Source of the DNA: Rhodamnia argentea
Taxonomy: Eukaryota > Streptophyta > Magnoliopsida > Myrtales > Myrtaceae
DNA length: 64,000 bases
Direction: 5' to 3'
Assembly (NCBI RefSeq): GCF_020921035.1
Contig: NC_063157.1
Coordinates: 21,531,015 to 21,595,014, forward strand
Below are positions 10,325 through 22,132 of the stretch, piece by piece. The position numbers and the translations under genes were made by a program. Position 1 is the stretch's first letter; every line of letters starts with the position of its first letter. The notes below the pieces were generated by a model that saw nothing but the letters and a program-made list of their open reading frames with translations, was not told where the DNA came from and did not search any database.

Positions 10325-11900
10325 TGTAGTCAGTAGTTACAGGATATGTGGCTTTTCATTTGAATGGATGCCGCCATAAATGTGTTTCGAGGTGACAAAA
10401 GATGATGACGATGTGGCATGAATGCACATATAATAGTTTCTGTGAAGATGCTCTCTCACATTATGCTATGAATGATTGATGTGCGGTTCTCCCCTTGAAT
10501 GAAACGCAAATAAAAAGAAATATGTCTCGCTAACCAAAGAATTCATTTTTTGCTCACAAAATTTTTCTTTTTTTTATTTTTGATTATTCAGAAAAATTTT
10601 ATTTTTCCTTTAAGTGTAATAATTTCCAAAGTAAAATTGAGAGGCTGACACGTGGCGGCTTCTTCTAGGATTAATCAGTTGTTGTTCTTAAGGAAAAGAT
10701 GTCGTTAATCAATTTTATTCATTAATGGGTTTTTATTCATTCTCAATCCGTAGCGTTATTACTCTTTTTCCATTTTTTTTCGTGGGCAAAAGTAGTTGAG
10801 ATCTTCAAGATCTATTAGTCTTAATTTAATATTTAGAGGAGGATGAAATTGCATGTAGAAAACATTTCTTTTCTTACATCTCTCTAAGAACTATTTAATC
10901 ATGTGTAATCAGCATTATGCAATTTCTTTTCTTAATTAAAACAAATTTTAAATTCCTCGCCTCCACCTTCAATTTGCCTTCTCATCGTGTTTGAATTTTG
11001 TAGGTGAAAATGACGAGATCCTTTGTTGCTAGAATCCAGGCGGTCAAAGAATCCAAGCCAATAGGCATGCGACCGTAGTGCCTTCTCATTCATTTTCTGA
11101 CAATTATTTTGTTATCATTTTTTTTTTCGAGCACTAGTAAAATTAGACGTGAAAAATGTTTTCTAAATCATCCATTTTTCAATAATTTGGGCTTACAACT
11201 TATTATCTTCTTGTTTTTTTCCATTTAGAAAACATGGTTGCTGGCGGGCGCCATCACTATTTAGTGTCAGAGTAAGTGCATGATGCATTATTCGCTGAGA
11301 ATGACAAAAAAAAAACGAGTCTTGGTTTGTCCAGCCATCCATCAATCGTTCACAATCATCTGGTTCTTCTGCTCCTTTGGAAACCTTGAAATCCCAGAAA
11401 CCATTGGAACTGAAACCTGTGTGTTTTGTGCGTTCGGGCGTCTCTGTGCCTCTGTGAGTGAGAGAGAGAGAGAGAGATGGGGGAGAGATGATGTTACAGA
11501 TGCAGGTTCCCCAGTTCTCGTTCCCAACCGAGCCAAGAAGCAGAAGAAGGTTTGAAACTTCTAGTGCTCCCAAAGACTAAAAGAAATTGTTTGAAGAGAT
11601 TTTTGTCGGATACCCAACCAGTAATGAAAGCAGCCCACGAGCTTTTTGTCCCCCGTTTCGCCATTGTGATCAGTCAAATCTCTCCCTGGGCTAAGTGACT
11701 AACAGGAACGACAAGGCGATTGTAGACATTCAGAGGAGGAGTAGCATCATGCTCCTCCATGTTGCTTTGTAAATATACCAAAGCGATCCGCCCGTTTCTG
11801 TCAGTATTCTTTCGAGGAAATGATGAGAGTTTGATTTTCTTGAAAAGGATGGGCTCCACCAGCAGTGGCCCGTTCAGCCACTCGAGCACTGACTCTCTGA
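10325..11900. other. Intergenic: resumed WAT1 3' flank, then upstream region of copy 2
   Basis: 10325 to about 10450 continues the 3' flank broken by the MULE (matches about 14880-14990). From about 10770 the DNA matches 17985 onward, so it is the left part of duplicated block B shared with copy 3, including the shared AAAGTAGTTG..GATCTTCAAGATCT. Short GA run near 11460. No gene recognised; frames at 11193-11573 are low-complexity. Confidence 0.6.
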
Positions 11901-12007
11901 TGAGGTGACCTTAGGAAGTAGAAACCTCAGATGCAGAAGACATAACTGAAACTGAAGTGAAGCGTCTCTTTTTGTTTCCTTGTTTGCCGTGCGTGCGTGA
12001 GAGAGAG

Positions 12008-14265
12008 ATGGCAAGGAGGAGCTGTGAGTGGTACGTGGAGGTGCTTCCGTTTATAGCAATGGTGGGGATAGACAGCATAGTTGTGGGAGTCTACACGATG
12101 TTCAAAGCAGCCACGTTGAGAGGGTTGAGCCACCATGTCTTCCTTGTCTATGCTTATGCTCTCTCTGCTCTTCTTCTTCTTCCTGCTCCCTTCATGTCCT
12201 ATAGGTATCTCTCTCTCTCTCTCTCCCCTGTCGATTGTATCCAAATCTAATCTTCTTGAGGAGCTATCATCAGCTGAGTTTTTGTTCTTGGTTTCTCTGC
12301 TCAGATCAAGAGCACTTCCTCCTCTCAGCTTGGCCATACTAGCCAAAATTGGTCTTCTTGGCCTCATTGGGTAATTGTCTGTACAAGTTTGATATTGATC
12401 TTGTGCCAAGTTAGTAGAGGAAAAACGAGGCGAAGCCAACAAATGGGTGTCCCATTTTTCCTTGAGACGACCTTGAATTGGATGCTTTGCTTCTTTGCCT
12501 TTTCAGTTGTAAATTTGCTTTCTGGGTGCTTTTCTTTTTTGGGGGCAGAGCAGGGGTTTAGCACAGATCATGGGCTATGCTGGGATTAGTTTGAGTTCTC
12601 CAACGCTTGGTTCAGCCCTCAGCAATCTCACTCCAGCTCTCACTTTTATACTCGCCATCCTTTTCAGGTTCTCCTTCTCCCTTGTATTGATTGTGGAATA
12701 TCTGGTTAATTGTGATTGAGATTTTGCTAATCAATTCAGGACAGTAGTTGATTACGATCATCTAAGATAGACTAGCAGATTAGCAATAGGGCTCTTCATA
12801 ATTGACATTTTCTCTAACTGCTTGCAACTTTTCTTTTATGCCTTCATTTTGCTTACTTTAAGATCTCCAGTACTGTCGTTAATTAGAAGAGTGTATGTGC
12901 AGCATATTTGATACTTCCTGACTGAACCATTTTTTTTTTGTCCATGTTCTACAATTGATACCCGTGACTAGAATACCATTGATTCAGCAATAAGAGCTGT
13001 GCAGCATGTTAGCGAATTAGACTTCTGCATTATGCTGCTGCATCCCCCGAGACCATGTAAATTACTCCATGCTGGTAATATTGTCTACTAAGTTAACTTC
13101 TCACTTAAACACGATATGTATTTGTTCTTTTCCTTAACAAATAGGATGGAGAAAGTATCACTGAAGAGAAAAGGCAGTCAGGCCAAGATCATTGGGACCG
13201 CTCTGTCCATATCTGGTGCATTTGTTGTCACTCTCTATAAGGGTCCTCCAATAATTAGCACGGCTTTGAAATGGCCTCTCTCATTTGATCCGCTTCTGAG
13301 CGCGTCAAGCTCGAACTGGCTCCTGGGAGGGATATTTCTCATGGCCGAATACATTCTTGTGCCATTGTACTACATTGTTCTGGTACACACTACGCTACTA
13401 TACAACGTTAATTTTCCTAGTGCTAGAGAAATGACTTAGGCCAATCAAAATGAGCGCCGAAACATGAACATGCAGGCACAGGTAATGGAGGACTATCCAG
13501 CTGAACTGACTGTGACCTTCTTTCATAATATGTGCGGGTGCTTCATTGCTGCAGTCGTTGCTCTAGTTGCAGAACATGACACTAATGCTTGGAGAGTAAG
13601 CGATATAGGACTCGCCTCTGTAATATGCTCGGTAAAAGAATGACTATACATGAACTAGCCCCATGTTAACTTGATCGAGAACAGTCAATCTTAACTATTA
13701 TAGAGTGTTGTATGTCTTTACGCCCCTCGGCCTTGTGCATCTTTAGGGACTTTTCACGCAGTGCTTGCGCAACTGTGTTCACACCTGGGCGATCCGCCTG
13801 AAAGGTCCCTTCTATGTTGCGATGTTCAAGCCGGCATCCGTCGTCATCGCCATCATAATGGGCTTCTTCTTTCTTGGTGATGCGATTCATCTTGGAAGGT
13901 ATTAGATGTACTTTGGAAAAATTTACTCTTCAAGTATGTGTTAATGTTCCATTTTCCCACCAACCAGTCCTTTTACGCCCATTATCGCTTATCATCGACA
14001 CGCTTAGCTCTGCGTTATGCGAAGCGGTAAGCTAATCCTGCTTCTGTTTTTCATTCACTGTGCTGCCAATGCTTTCAACACGAACATTTTCTTCCATGTG
14101 CCGGGAATTCACAGTCTCATCGGAGCGATGGTAATATCCATCGGATTCTATACCGTAATGTGGGGGAAGGCGAAAGAGGAGACAAATGAAGAGCCCCAAG
14201 AGGGCGCCACGCAATGCCCGCCATCTCAGAAAGTTCCTCTACTCCCAAAACATCAAAGCCACTGA
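12008..14265 (+). CDS. WAT1-related (EamA/nodulin MtN21) transporter, copy 2, complete
   Basis: Complete gene for a multipass (about 10 helices) DMT-superfamily transporter, 358 residues, close to the family norm. Exons: 12008-12204, 12305-12370, 12551-12667, 13145-13382, 13476-13631, 13747-13898, 14115-14265 (TGA 14263-14265); total 1077 nt, all phases consistent. Exon 3 must start at 12551, after GGCAGAG, since the AG two bases earlier puts a stop in frame. The protein starts [15 protein letters not shown], contains [15 protein letters not shown] (family signature) and [14 protein letters not shown], and ends in a hydrophilic tail [11 protein letters not shown]. The start ATG follows a GA-rich leader. 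A second splice-ready terminal exon lies at 14428-14563. Likely tonoplast or plasma membrane; substrate unknown. No lesion seen. Confidence 0.9.
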
Positions 14266-14427
14266 AGCAGTGTGACTGTACTGATTGTTCTCCATTTTGA
14301 GTTTCACTGGTACTAAAGCAGGAAGCTCTGCGTAAATGGTTCACAAGGCTTGCTCACTTGCCTAATTACATTCTTGTGCTATGTACGCCGAGGATGACTA
14401 TTGCTTTTGTCTGCTATGAATTCGCAG

Positions 14428-14563
14428 TCTCATAAGTGCGACCATACTGTCCATTGGGTTCTGTATCGTAATGTGGGGGAAGGCAAAAGAGGAAGTGGTT
14501 GAGGAGTCTGTAGAGAGTGGGTTCGAATCACCGTCCTTTCAAGAAGTCCCTCTACTGCGATGA
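14428..14563 (+). CDS. Extra WAT1 terminal exon downstream of copy 2
   Basis: A second terminal exon in the same phase as exon 7 of copy 2. Acceptor TTCGCAG ends at 14427; coding reads [19 protein letters not shown], then KAKEEVVEE and KVPLLR, TGA 14561-14563. It is nearer to the last exon of copy 1 than to exon 7 of copy 2. Splicing exon 6 (donor 13899) to this exon would give a different C-terminal tail. Alternatively it is just a relic left by unequal recombination at about 14362. No lesion is present. Confidence 0.6.
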
Positions 14564-15860
14564 CCGCTAACACAGATCAAGTGAAGAGCAAATTTCTTGA
14601 GATGGATTGAAGATAGGTGCTGCTTGGAAGCTTTGTGGAAAGGATTCCTCGCCCTCAGTAAGCCTGGACAAGTTGGTGTCCGTGTCGTGCTTATCATTGG
14701 TCTGAGTCCAAGGATCAAACAGTGATTTCCGGTCGATCCCCGAGAAACCAGATTGCTTGTTCAAACCATTGATAGGTGTGGTTGAAAGGCGTCGCTCCAA
14801 GCACTAAACCGAGCTGTGGCGTGCAAGAATAACTAGTATCTTGCTTCCGGTATGGTCCATTTTGAAGCGCAGAAGTCTCTAGCCAGTAGTTACAGAAATA
14901 TAATGCTTTGCTTTGTCTGATAAATGCTGCTTTAACTGCATTTCAAGATGAACTAAGTGCACATTCGCCTAGTTGCCAAAAGTTTTTTGTTGGTACTGTT
15001 ACTTCATCTAATGAAATCTGTTGATATGGCTTTCAATCCGTCGGGTTTGAACGGTGGACCAAAAAAAAAAAAAAAAAGAGCTACGCATAAATTATCCATG
15101 TAAGATATTTCATCTCAAATCAAAATATAATCATTCACGCCATCAAATAATGATGGGCACGACTACGCCCTAATCTTAGTTTCCTTTTCTAAAATGGATG
15201 GACATATTAACTCATTATTTTAAATGTCCAACTTAGCATGTAAGAATTTACGTCATCAGATTACATCTTATTTATTATTTGAACAAAATGAGTGATCACC
15301 TTGGACATTCAACTCGCACATCACACTGAATAAATTAAAAGTTTAGAGATGACATTGTATATTTGATAAAAAAAAAATCTGTCAAATATTTAATCAAAAT
15401 TCAGGGATTACTTTTTTGTTGTCTTTTCTTGGATTATTACTTGACAATTATTTATTCACAAAAATGTCAATAAAAGAATCACTGGCTTCTTGTCAGGAGC
15501 TTTTGTCTGGTGCCCATAAGCTTAATGACCTAACAGCATCATGAACTCTTGTCCTACCTTTTTAATATTTTGTGATTCCCGGGGCTAAATAATGAACAAA
15601 TCAACAACGTGATTGATCTTTATCTGACCAAAAAAAAAAAAAAAAACAACGTGATTGCACCGGATATTGTTCAGAAAAGCACTATCATACTAATCATGTT
15701 CAGATTTTGATTCCCTTCCATCAATAGTGACATCTGAGCTAAGGGATTTGCGATTAAATATTCTGCTCCTGAAATTGATATCTAAATCAACGGAGACTAG
15801 CAGATCTTATTGAATGGATGAAAGTTGGGTGATCAATTCCTGGTTTGGTCCCACTTCGGA
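14564..15860. repeat. Duplicated WAT1 3' flank (block A')
   Basis: Matches 984-2225 with small indels, including the run GGAGACTAGC..ATTTTATTGA-type sequence near the end. Contains the uninterrupted site (about 14870) that corresponds to the MULE target at 4212/10316. Nothing coding seen. Confidence 0.75.
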
Positions 15861-16846
15861 ATCGGATCAAAGGGACCGGTTCCTAATTTCCAGAACCGGT
15901 TCCTAGTTTTCCGAATCAGAGGTGTGAAACGAGTAGGTCGGGTCCGGTCGGTTTTGGGTCGGTATGAATATGGTCTATCCTATATTGACCCATTTAAGCC
16001 GTTTTAACCTATTTGCATACAGTACAAATTTAACAACCCATATCCGATCCAACACATTCTCGATCCGTATTACTTAAATACTTTTATATCTAACCAAATT
16101 ACAGAATATTTGTTTCTTGTAGTTATTAAGAAAAATGATATTGCTAAAAAAACTCTCATGCAATTAATTTTTTTAATTTTAAAATTTTTTAAAAAATAAT
16201 TTTTTATTAGTAAAAAATAGTATTTACTTTTTAAAAATAAAAAATTATTATTTATTTTTTACTACGGCGGCCAGAGTTAGAGGCTCGACGACGAGTGACG
16301 GTGGTAGTGGGAGGCAACCATTGGCGAGGGAGCGTAGGTGTCGGCGGTCGGTGGTGGCTGGCGGAGGTCACGGCGGGGGCGGCGGTGTTCGACAGTTGGT
16401 GGCGACGGTGGAGGCATGATTGGGAATGAGTATAGAAAGCAATTCGCAATGGAGAGAGAGAGAGAGAGAGAGGCGGCGAGAACGAAAAATTGCTAAAGTG
16501 AGAAAGATATTGATGTCGAGAAATTTCTAATTCTAAAAGAGAAGTAATTTTTTATTTTTTTACTTCTAAAAGTGGGTCGAAAATAACTTATGAAGTAAAA
16601 GATTACTTCATAAATAGAAAAATGAAGTTATGTAACCAAACGAATTTCAGCTTTAGAAATTACGTTACTAAATGAATTTCCGCTCTATAAGTGTTATCAT
16701 ACACGCCATTACTTTGCCTTCACTATTTACATTGCCATATGGAGCCATTCAATTGACTCGAAAAGACAATAAAAGGGCCATTCAGCCTTTTCTCATTATT
16801 TTCTAGATATTGGAACATTTCATGGGAGTCCTTAAATCTATTTAAG
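15861..16846. other. Intergenic, AT-rich with GA run
   Basis: No gene recognised. A GC-rich patch at 16265-16420 and a GA run at 16450-16471 lie in otherwise AT-rich DNA. The minus frame at 16252-16449 is low-complexity and unsupported. Confidence 0.5.
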
Positions 16847-17902
16847 GCTCCATTTATTTCATGAAAAATATTTTTCTGGAAAACATTTTTCTCAATTTTC
16901 GGTGTTTGTGAGGGTAGAAAATGAGTGATCAATGAAAAGTATTTTCCGATCGATAGAAAAAACTTTTTAAAATTAAAGAAAATGATTTCCTCATCTTAAA
17001 GAAATGGAAATCATTTTCCCCCTGCATCTTAGCCCGTGGGTGCGTAAGTTACTGACATTGAAAAAAAAAATCTCTCCTCATCCGTATTCTCTCTCTTCAG
17101 TCCACGTTCTCTCTCCTCCATCCCAAAACGAAGCAAATACAAGGATGAACGATAGTCCTTGGTTGGAGAAGAGCGTTCTACACGTCCATCCCTAAAGATG
17201 ACGACGATGCCAAGACCTTCTCCCGCAAGTTCCCGCGGATCAACCATGGCGGCAGCACCGGCAATAGCCCCAAAATCTCCTCCAAATTCGGGTTCTTCTC
17301 CGATCCCTCCCCCCTGCGCTCCCGGTCTTAGCCGCAGCCGCAGCCGAGCCCCCTCCTCTGCTGTCGGACCTCTGTGGCCACGCTGGCCTCGTCCGGGCCC
17401 AGCAGCCCGAGGCACCGGTGTAAGACGGCTCCGAAGAGGAGCGGTGGCGGCGAGCACCAGAGCAACGGCCCCGACATTGTTCAATTTCGCGAATCCATGG
17501 CTGTTGTTGCAGATGAGATGTGAAATTTGCTTGCAGAGCATGAAAACAGGGCAAGGGATCGCCATTTTCATGGCGGAGTGCGCTCACACCTTCCATTGCC
17601 CTTAAAAAAAATAAAAAAATTTAACAAAAAAATCGAAAAAAAGTAAAAAGATAATTAAAAAATAAAAAAATTATATATGTGTGGTTTCCTCCGTAGCCAT
17701 GTAATTATGCCACAAAAAAAATCGAAAAATTAGAAAAATTTGTGTCATGGAAATTGATTTTCCTTATTAAACGACGGAAAATATTTTTCAATTCGTTTTC
17801 AGCTTTCGGCCAAACACCAGAAAATATTGTTATTTTCTTAGAAAACGACTTCCTAGAAAACATTTTTCAGAAATACTTCATTTTCCGTGAAACAAACAGA
17901 GC
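16847..17902. mobile_element. Small TIR transposon carrying a host gene fragment (Pack-TYPE)
   Basis: Ends are imperfect inverted repeats: GCTCCATTTATTTCATGAAA at left and, reversed, GCTCTGTTTGTTTCACGGAA at right, followed on both sides by further related AAAATATTTTTC/GGAAAAC-rich sequence. About 1.06 kb. The interior is a GC-rich piece of a WAV3-type gene in contrast to the AT-rich ends. Target duplication is not clear (flanks TTTAAG and TTAAAA), so the superfamily is left open (hAT or Mutator are possible). Confidence 0.65.
17159..17604 (+). pseudogene. Captured 5' fragment of a WAV3/EDA40-type RING E3 ligase gene
   Basis: Corresponds to the N-terminus of a RING-H2 plus von Willebrand A-domain E3 ligase (WAV3 family, root growth direction). 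One frame gives [18 protein letters not shown] then [14 protein letters not shown] and [15 protein letters not shown]. After a frame change comes the first half of the RING finger, [17 protein letters not shown] then AECAHTFH, ending in CP and TAA. The second half of the RING and the whole vWA region are absent, and frames do not connect. The family protein is about 700 residues; here about 140 are represented. A transposon-captured fragment, not a working ligase. Confidence 0.75.
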
Positions 17903-19000
17903 TTAAAAGATGTTGTGAATCAAATTTTTTGTCGACTGACATGTTTTATTCTTGATCCAATATTTTGGTACTCTTTCATTTTCTTTTTTCTTTTTTTGGC
18001 GGGCGAAAGTAGTTGTGATCTTCAAGATCTGTTCGTCTTAATTTATCAAAGCTGAAAAAATAAATAAATAAATAAACAAAGTGATTGGAAGCACTCAAAA
18101 CTAAGTAATGAAATTTCCACAAATACAATCACATTGTAACATTATTTGGAGTATTACTTTAACTTCAATCCAAACAGTTTGTTGAGGCAATCCGAGCTTA
18201 AGATATGCGAAAAAGGCATTAATACTTACATTTCTTTCCTTACATATCTTTAAGAATCGTTTAATTCATGTGCAATCACCATTCCAATCTACCAGTAAAT
18301 AAAAGAATTTGTGCCAACATAGGTTCCCAGTTCTTTGTCCCTTCTTGAGATCGAGAAAAAGAACAAGGTTAAACATTCTAGTGAATGTTTTATCGTCCCC
18401 GAAGGTCAGACAGTGACGACGCAAATAATTATCCTTCATGAAGAAAAGTCGTCTAACTCAACTTTATTAATATGTGTGAAATAAATGACCAGTCATGGTC
18501 AGAAGTGGTTGAAGTTTGAAAAAGTTGTTCTCGGTTGTTGAAAAGTTGATGTAAAAGTTTGAAATTTAACGGTTATGAAAACATATGTCATTGGCTAATT
18601 ATCGCAAGCGATACAAGTAATTATTTTTAAGAAAATATTTTTTAAATTATTTATTTTTCGTAAAAGAAATGCACCCAGAAAAAAAAATTGTTAAAAAGCT
18701 TTTGTCCGATACCCAGTCAATAATGAAAGGAAAGCAACTCTCTCCCCTGGGCTAAGCGACGAACGGAAGCGACGAGGTGATTCATGATTGTAAGTATTCA
18801 GAAGAGGAGGTCCATACTAAAAAACGAGGACGAATCCTTCTTGTTATTTTGTAAATAAACCAAAGCGATCTGATCGTTTCTGTCGTTATTCTTTTGAACA
18901 ATGATGAGAGTTTCATTCTATTGAAAAGAATAGGCTCCACCGCCAACCGTGGCCAGTCCAGCCACACGAGCAATGCCTCTCTGATGAGGAGACCTTAGAA
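17903..19000. other. Intergenic: upstream region of WAT1 copy 3
   Basis: From about 17985 this matches the region upstream of copy 2 (from about 10770) with insertions and deletions; 18690-19100 closely follows 11600-12000. It is the left part of duplicated block B'. No gene recognised. Confidence 0.6.
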
Positions 19001-19082
19001 AAGTAGAAACCTCGGATGCAGAGGATATAACTGAAGCTGAAGTGAAGCGTCTCTTTTCGTTTCCTTGTTTGCTGTGCGTGCC

Positions 19083-19112
<30 letters not shown>

Positions 19113-19119
<7 letters not shown>

Positions 19120-21413
19120 GGAGAAGATGTGACTGGTATATGGAGGTGCTTCCATTCATAGCATTGGTTGGGATAGACAGCATGTGTGGGGGTGTACACA
19201 CTGTTCAAAGCAGCCACCTTGAGAGGGTTGAGCCACCATGTCTTCCTTGTTTATGCTTATGCTCTCTCTGCTCTTCTTCTTCTTCCTGCTCCCTTCATGT
19301 CCAATAGGTCTCTCTCTCTCTCTCTCTCTCTCAAGTGGGTACAAGCCTAATCTTCGTGAGGACTGAGGAGCTATCATCAGCTGAGTTTTGTTCTTGGTTT
19401 CTCTGTCCAGATCAGGAGCACTTCCTCCTCTCAGCTTGGCCATACTAGCCAAAATTGGTCTTCTTGGCCTCATTGGGTAATTGTCTGTACAAGTTTGGTA
19501 TTGATCTTGTGGCCGAGTTTGCGCAGGAAAAGACGAGGCAAAGCCAAGAAATGGGTGTCCCATTTTCTCTTGAGACCTTCTTGAATTGGCTGCGCTGATT
19601 TGCTTTGTTTTGCTTCTTTGCCTTCTCAGTTGCAAATTTGCTTTTTGGGTGCTTTTCTTTTTGGGGGAAGAGCAGGTGTTTATCACAGATCGTGGGCTAT
19701 ACCGGGATTAGTTTCAGTTCTCCAGCGCTTAGTTCAGCCCTCAGCAATCTCACTCCGGCTTTCACCTTCATACTCACCATCCTTTTCAGGTTCTCCTTCC
19801 CCCTTGTGACGATTGTGTAATGCCTGATTAGTTGGGATTGAGATTTTGTTCATCAGTTCAGGATACTAGTCGACTCCGATTATCCAATATAGACCAGCAG
19901 ATTAGCAATACAGCTCTTCATAATTGGCATTTTCTCTTACTGCTTGCAACTTTTGTTGTAGACAATAACATGTCTGGTCTATGTCATTGGTTCGCTTACT
20001 TCGAGATCTCGAGTACTGTTGTTAATTAGAGGAGTGTAAGTGTGACATATTCGATACTTCCTGATTGAACCATGTTTACTGTCAATGTTCCACAATTTGA
20101 TACCCGTGACTAGACAACCGTTGATTCAGCAATAAGAGCAGTGCAGCATGTTAGTGAATTAGACTTCTGCATTATGCTGCTGCATCCCCCGACCAAGACT
20201 ATGTAAACTACTTTATACTGGTAATATTTTCTACTAAGTTAATTCTTACCTAAACATGATATGTATTTGTTCATTTCCTTACCGAAAAGGATGGAGAAAG
20301 TATCACTGAAGAGAAAAAGCAGTCAGGCCAAGATCATTGGGACCATTCTGTCAATATCCGGTGCATTTGTTGTCACTCTCTATAAGGGTCCTCCAATTAT
20401 TAGCATGGCTTTGAAATCGCCTCTCTCATTCGTTCCGCTTTTGAGCACATCAAGCTCAAACTGGCTCCTGGGAGGGATATTTCTCATGGCCGAATACATT
20501 CTTATTCCATCGTACTACATTGTTCTGGTACACGCTTTGTCACTGCACAACTTTAATTTTTCCCAGTGCTAGAGAAATGACTTTGTCTAATCCAAATGAG
20601 CGTCAAGACATGAACATGCAGGCACAGATAATGGAGGACTATCCAGCTGAACTGACCGTGACCTTCTTGCATGGTATAGTTGGGAGCTTCATTGCTGCAA
20701 TCGTCGCTTTGGTTGCAGAACATGACACTAACGCTTGGAAAGTGAGCGACATAGGACTTGCCTCTGTAATATGCTCGGTAAGAGAATGACCATACATAAA
20801 CCAGTCCCATGTTAACTTGATCAAGAACAATCAATCTCAACTTTTATAAAGTGTTGTATGTTTTTACGCCCCTCGGCCTTGGGCATCTTTAGGGACTTTT
20901 CGCGCAGTGCCTGCGCAACTGTGTTCACACCTGGGTGATCCGCCTGAAAGGTCCCTTCTATGTTGCGATGTTCAAGCCGGCGTCGATCGTCATCGCCGTG
21001 TTAATGGGCTTCTTCTTTCTTGGCGATGCGCTTCATCTCGGAAGGTATTAGATGTACTTGGAAAAATTTTACTGTTCAAGCATGCGTTAATGTTCCATTT
21101 TCCCACCAACCGTCCTCCTATGCGCATTATCGTTTATCATCGACGCGCTTAGCTCTGCATTACGCGAAACGGTAAGCTAATCCCGCTTCTGTTTTTCATT
21201 TCATTGTGCTGCCAATGCTTTCGACACACGAACATTTTCTTCCACGTGCCGGGAATTCAGAGTCTCATCAGAGCGATGATAATATCCGTCGGATTCTACA
21301 CTGTAATATGGGGGAAGACGAAGGAGGAGACAAATGAAGAGTCCCAAGAGAGAGCCACGCAATCCCCGCCATCTCAGAAAGTTCCTCTACTGCCGAAACA
21401 TCAAAGCCATTGA
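19113..21413 (+). pseudogene. WAT1-related transporter, copy 3, frameshifted in exon 1
   Basis: Same seven-exon layout as copy 2: 19113-19307, 19411-19476, 19673-19789, 20290-20527, 20622-20777, 20893-21044, 21263-21413 (TGA 21411-21413). Exons 2-7 keep frame and motifs ([50 protein letters not shown]). Exon 1 starts MARRRCDWYMEVLPF but lacks two bases relative to copy 2 just after GIDSM (near 19182), making exon 1 195 instead of 197 nt and running into a stop near 19305. An in-frame ATG near the end of exon 1 could give a product lacking the first two helices. Either a recent pseudogene, a truncated gene or a sequencing error. Confidence 0.8.
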
Positions 21414-21869
21414 AGCAGTGTGACTATACTGCTTGCTCTCCATTTTGATTTTTACTGGTACTAAAGCAGGAAGCTGTGTGTAAACGGTTCACAAGGCTTG
21501 CTCACTTGCCTTGACTATTTATGTATCCAGAGTGACTGCAAGTTTTCACTTGATTAACAAAGACAAAACAAAAGGGCAAGTCTGCTTTTTCATTTGTTTT
21601 TTAATGTAATGTTTTATGGGAAATTTTCGAGTAATTCCAAAAATCGTTGCAATTCCAAAATAACACGAGACTGTACGTGTAATTCATTGAGATAGAATTT
21701 CATGTCGATCGTTCGCCTCGAAATTAAGTGAGGAAAATATTAATCTAGTTTCACCCATTTTTTTTTTCTCACTATTATGATGAACCCCCCCGAATTTGTT
21801 CCACTCAGTAAATTAATTTTAGAAAAGTATATGGTTTTATCTCCATGGACAAAATGAAAAATAGTTTCA
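21414..21869. other. Spacer between WAT1 copy 3 and the NOP53 promoter
   Basis: Copy 3's 3' flank matches the DNA after copy 2 up to about 21513, then diverges. AT-rich remainder with no recognised gene. Confidence 0.55.
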
Positions 21870-22036
21870 TGGGCTGGGCCTTAAGGTGCAGAAAGATGGG
21901 CCTCTTGAGAGTTGAGAGTCTTGGCGGCCCAACGGAAACTCCCTCTACCGCTCTTTCATTTCTTTGTTGTTCACATTTTATTTTACTCGTATCTTTTCGG
22001 TGGATTGGGGAAAAACCCTAATTTGGGCTATATAAG
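21870..22036 (+). promoter_or_regulatory. NOP53 promoter: site II cluster, telo-box and TATA
   Basis: Site II motifs TGGGCY occur at 21870-21875, 21875-21880, 21897-21902, 22024-22029 and inverted (GGCCCA) at 21926-21931. A telo-box AAACCCTAA lies at 22013-22021 and a TATA-like TATATAAG at 22029-22036, about 100 bases before the ATG. Site II plus telo-box is the known plant signature of ribosomal-protein and ribosome-biogenesis genes, which suits the downstream gene. Confidence 0.75.
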
Positions 22037-22132
22037 CTCAGCTCTGCAGCTGAAGCAGGATCAGAGAGAGCTAAAACCTCCATTGTTACACACGCACGCA
22101 CAGGGAGAGAGAGAGAGAGAGAGAGAGAAGGG

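Noticed and set aside
11927-12442. Minus-strand frame of 171 codons over WAT1 copy 2 exon 1
   Set aside because: Antisense of a real exon and its intron; the counterpart over copy 3 differs in frame and length.
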